Shown: one piece after another, positions 7,348 through 7,889 of the stretch
How positions within the stretch are numbered: the first letter of the stretch is position 1
Layout of the letters: the number at the start of each line of letters is the position of its first letter
DNA from: JAWLGW01 sp964569055
Lineage (GTDB): Bacteria; Planctomycetota; J058
Assembly: GCA_964569055.1 (NCBI GenBank)
Contig: CAZMSZ010000354.1
Location: 1-7,889, forward strand
Length of the DNA stretch: 7,889 nucleotides
Direction: 5' to 3'
Made by a program: the position numbers and the translations under genes
Notes under the pieces: generated by a model
What the model was told of the DNA's origin: nothing
Seen by the model: the letters and a program-made list of their open reading frames with translations, nothing else
Database searches by the model: none

Positions 7348-7405
7348 GCCTCCATCGGAGCACGCATCGCGCGCCGGTCGAGGGCGAGGTATCAAGGAGG
7401 TATGC
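7344..7405. repeat. Inverted repeat formed by the two divergent start sites
   Basis: GCATGCCTCC at 7344-7353 and GGAGGTATGC at 7396-7405 are inverted copies with 9 of 10 bases matching and a 42-base spacer. Each arm contains GGAGG, one base, and an ATG start codon: the histidine kinase on the minus strand, the Ser/Thr kinase on the plus strand. The symmetry may simply reflect two similar start contexts, or it may be a protein-binding site that covers both starts. Confidence 0.45.
7348..7401. promoter_or_regulatory. 54-base divergent promoter region between histidine kinase and Ser/Thr kinase
   Basis: The two genes are transcribed away from each other, so both promoters must lie in these 54 bases or reach into the coding regions. 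The only AT-rich hexamer is TATCAA at 7390-7395. On the plus strand it resembles a -10 box (4 of 6 to TATAAT) ending six bases before the Ser/Thr kinase ATG, which would give a leaderless message. On the minus strand the same bases read TTGATA, 5 of 6 to a -35 box, for the histidine kinase; no good -10 partner follows at 17-18 bases. These assignments are inference from weak matches, and sigma factors of GC-rich bacteria often tolerate poor consensus. Confidence 0.4.
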
Positions 7406-7889
7406 GCGGCCCCCGACCCACCCTCGGCCCGTACGAGCTCCTGGGCGAGCTCGGCCGCGGCGGCATGGGGATCGTGCTGCGCGCGCGGCATCGCGAGCTC
7501 GGGGTGGAGCGCGCGCTCAAGGCGCTCGCCCCCGAGCCGGGCGGCCCCTCGCCCGAGCGGCTGGCGCGCTTCGAGCGCGAGCTGCACGCCCTGGCGCGGG
7601 TCGAGCACCCCAACGTGGTGCGCGTGCACGACTGGGGCGCGGGGGAGGGCGGGCAGCTGTTCTTCGCCATGGACCTCGTGGAGGGCGAGTCGCTCGAGGC
7701 GCTGCTCGCGCGCGACCGCCTGCCGCTGGCGAGGGCCCTCGAGCTGGCGGCGGACGTGTGCCGGGGGGCCGCGGCGCTCCACCGGGCGGGGGTGATCCAC
7801 CGCGACCTCAAGCCGGGCAACGTGGTGGTCACCGCGAGCGGGCGCCCCGTGATCCTGGACCTCGGCCTGGCGGTGAGCGCCGACGAGGA
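7402..7889 (+). CDS. Hanks-type Ser/Thr protein kinase (partial, C-terminus beyond window)
   Basis: The N-terminal 162 residues of a eukaryotic-like protein kinase are visible and start almost at the first strand of the kinase fold. The glycine loop is LGRGGMGIV (G18, G20, G23), the ATP-anchoring lysine is Lys40 in ERALKAL, the helix-C glutamate is probably Glu60 in RFEREL, the gatekeeper region is FFAMDLVEGESL, and the catalytic loop is VIHRDLKPGN with Asp135, Lys137 and Asn140. The metal-binding motif is DLG (Asp153-Gly155) instead of DFG, a substitution common in bacterial members. All residues needed for activity up to this point are present. The activation segment, rest of the C-lobe, and any transmembrane or sensor domain lie beyond the right edge. 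The ATG at 7402 is the only usable start before the kinase fold; GGAGG lies just one base upstream. It is divergent from the histidine kinase, so the two may be co-regulated. Substrates are unknown. Confidence 0.93.
   Translation, partial: MRGPRPTLGPYELLGELGRGGMGIVLRARHRELGVERALKALAPEPGGPSPERLARFERELHALARVEHPNVVRVHDWGAGEGGQLFFAMDLVEGESLEALLARDRLPLARALELAADVCRGAAALHRAGVIHRDLKPGNVVVTASGRPVILDLGLAVSADE

Noticed and set aside
2060..7800. N-terminal extensions of hemE (to 3208), hemL (to 4794), hemCD (to 6922) and the histidine kinase (to 7800).
   Set aside because: The extensions run through neighbouring genes in the wrong frame or antisense. Family length, signature N-termini and, for the heme genes, Shine-Dalgarno sequences at internal GTG/ATG codons fix the shorter starts.
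1..7889. Searches by eye for tRNA/rRNA genes, insertion sequences, CRISPR repeats, phage or toxin-antitoxin genes.
   Set aside because: No matching sequence; nearly every base is in an identified gene, and composition is uniform with no sign of recent transfer.

Overview
The window comes from a very GC-rich bacterium (GC clearly above 70% by eye, with third codon positions almost all G or C). It carries most of a heme biosynthesis operon plus two signalling genes. The kinase style at the right end (Hanks-type Ser/Thr kinase with a GRGGMG loop, beside an orphan soluble histidine kinase), together with the GC content, fits Myxococcota or Planctomycetota. This placement is an inference and no ribosomal or taxonomic marker is present.

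Layout: positions 1-6037 (or 6061) hold five tightly packed genes on the minus strand. Read in the direction of transcription they are hemCD (a single fused hydroxymethylbilane synthase / uroporphyrinogen-III synthase), hemB (porphobilinogen synthase), hemL (glutamate-1-semialdehyde aminomutase), hemE (uroporphyrinogen decarboxylase) and hemG of the HemY type (protoporphyrinogen/coproporphyrinogen oxidase, cut by the left edge). All junctions overlap by 4-7 bases or are separated by 3 bases, so the set looks transcribed and translated as one unit. Positions 6085-7347, also minus strand, hold a cytoplasmic GAF-domain histidine kinase just upstream of hemCD, where hemA would often be expected. 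A 54-base divergent intergenic region (7348-7401) separates it from a Ser/Thr protein kinase on the plus strand, of which the first 162 residues are visible.

Together the heme genes cover glutamate-1-semialdehyde to 5-aminolevulinate (HemL), to porphobilinogen (HemB), to hydroxymethylbilane and uroporphyrinogen III (HemCD), to coproporphyrinogen III (HemE), and a later flavin-dependent oxidation (HemG). HemL shows that the cell makes 5-aminolevulinate by the C5 (glutamyl-tRNA) route. The glutamyl-tRNA reductase HemA, the coproporphyrinogen oxidation/decarboxylation enzyme and the ferrochelatase are not in this window.

The enzymes themselves are conventional. The points that deserve a second look are the hemC-hemD fusion, the histidine kinase in the leader position of the heme operon, the compact divergent control region whose two start sites form a near-perfect inverted repeat with unusually close Shine-Dalgarno sequences, the hemE-hemG junction (same frame, one amber codon apart), and a marked excess of the palindrome CTCGAG. 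I found no RNA genes, mobile elements or CRISPR arrays, and no gene-free stretch longer than 54 bases.
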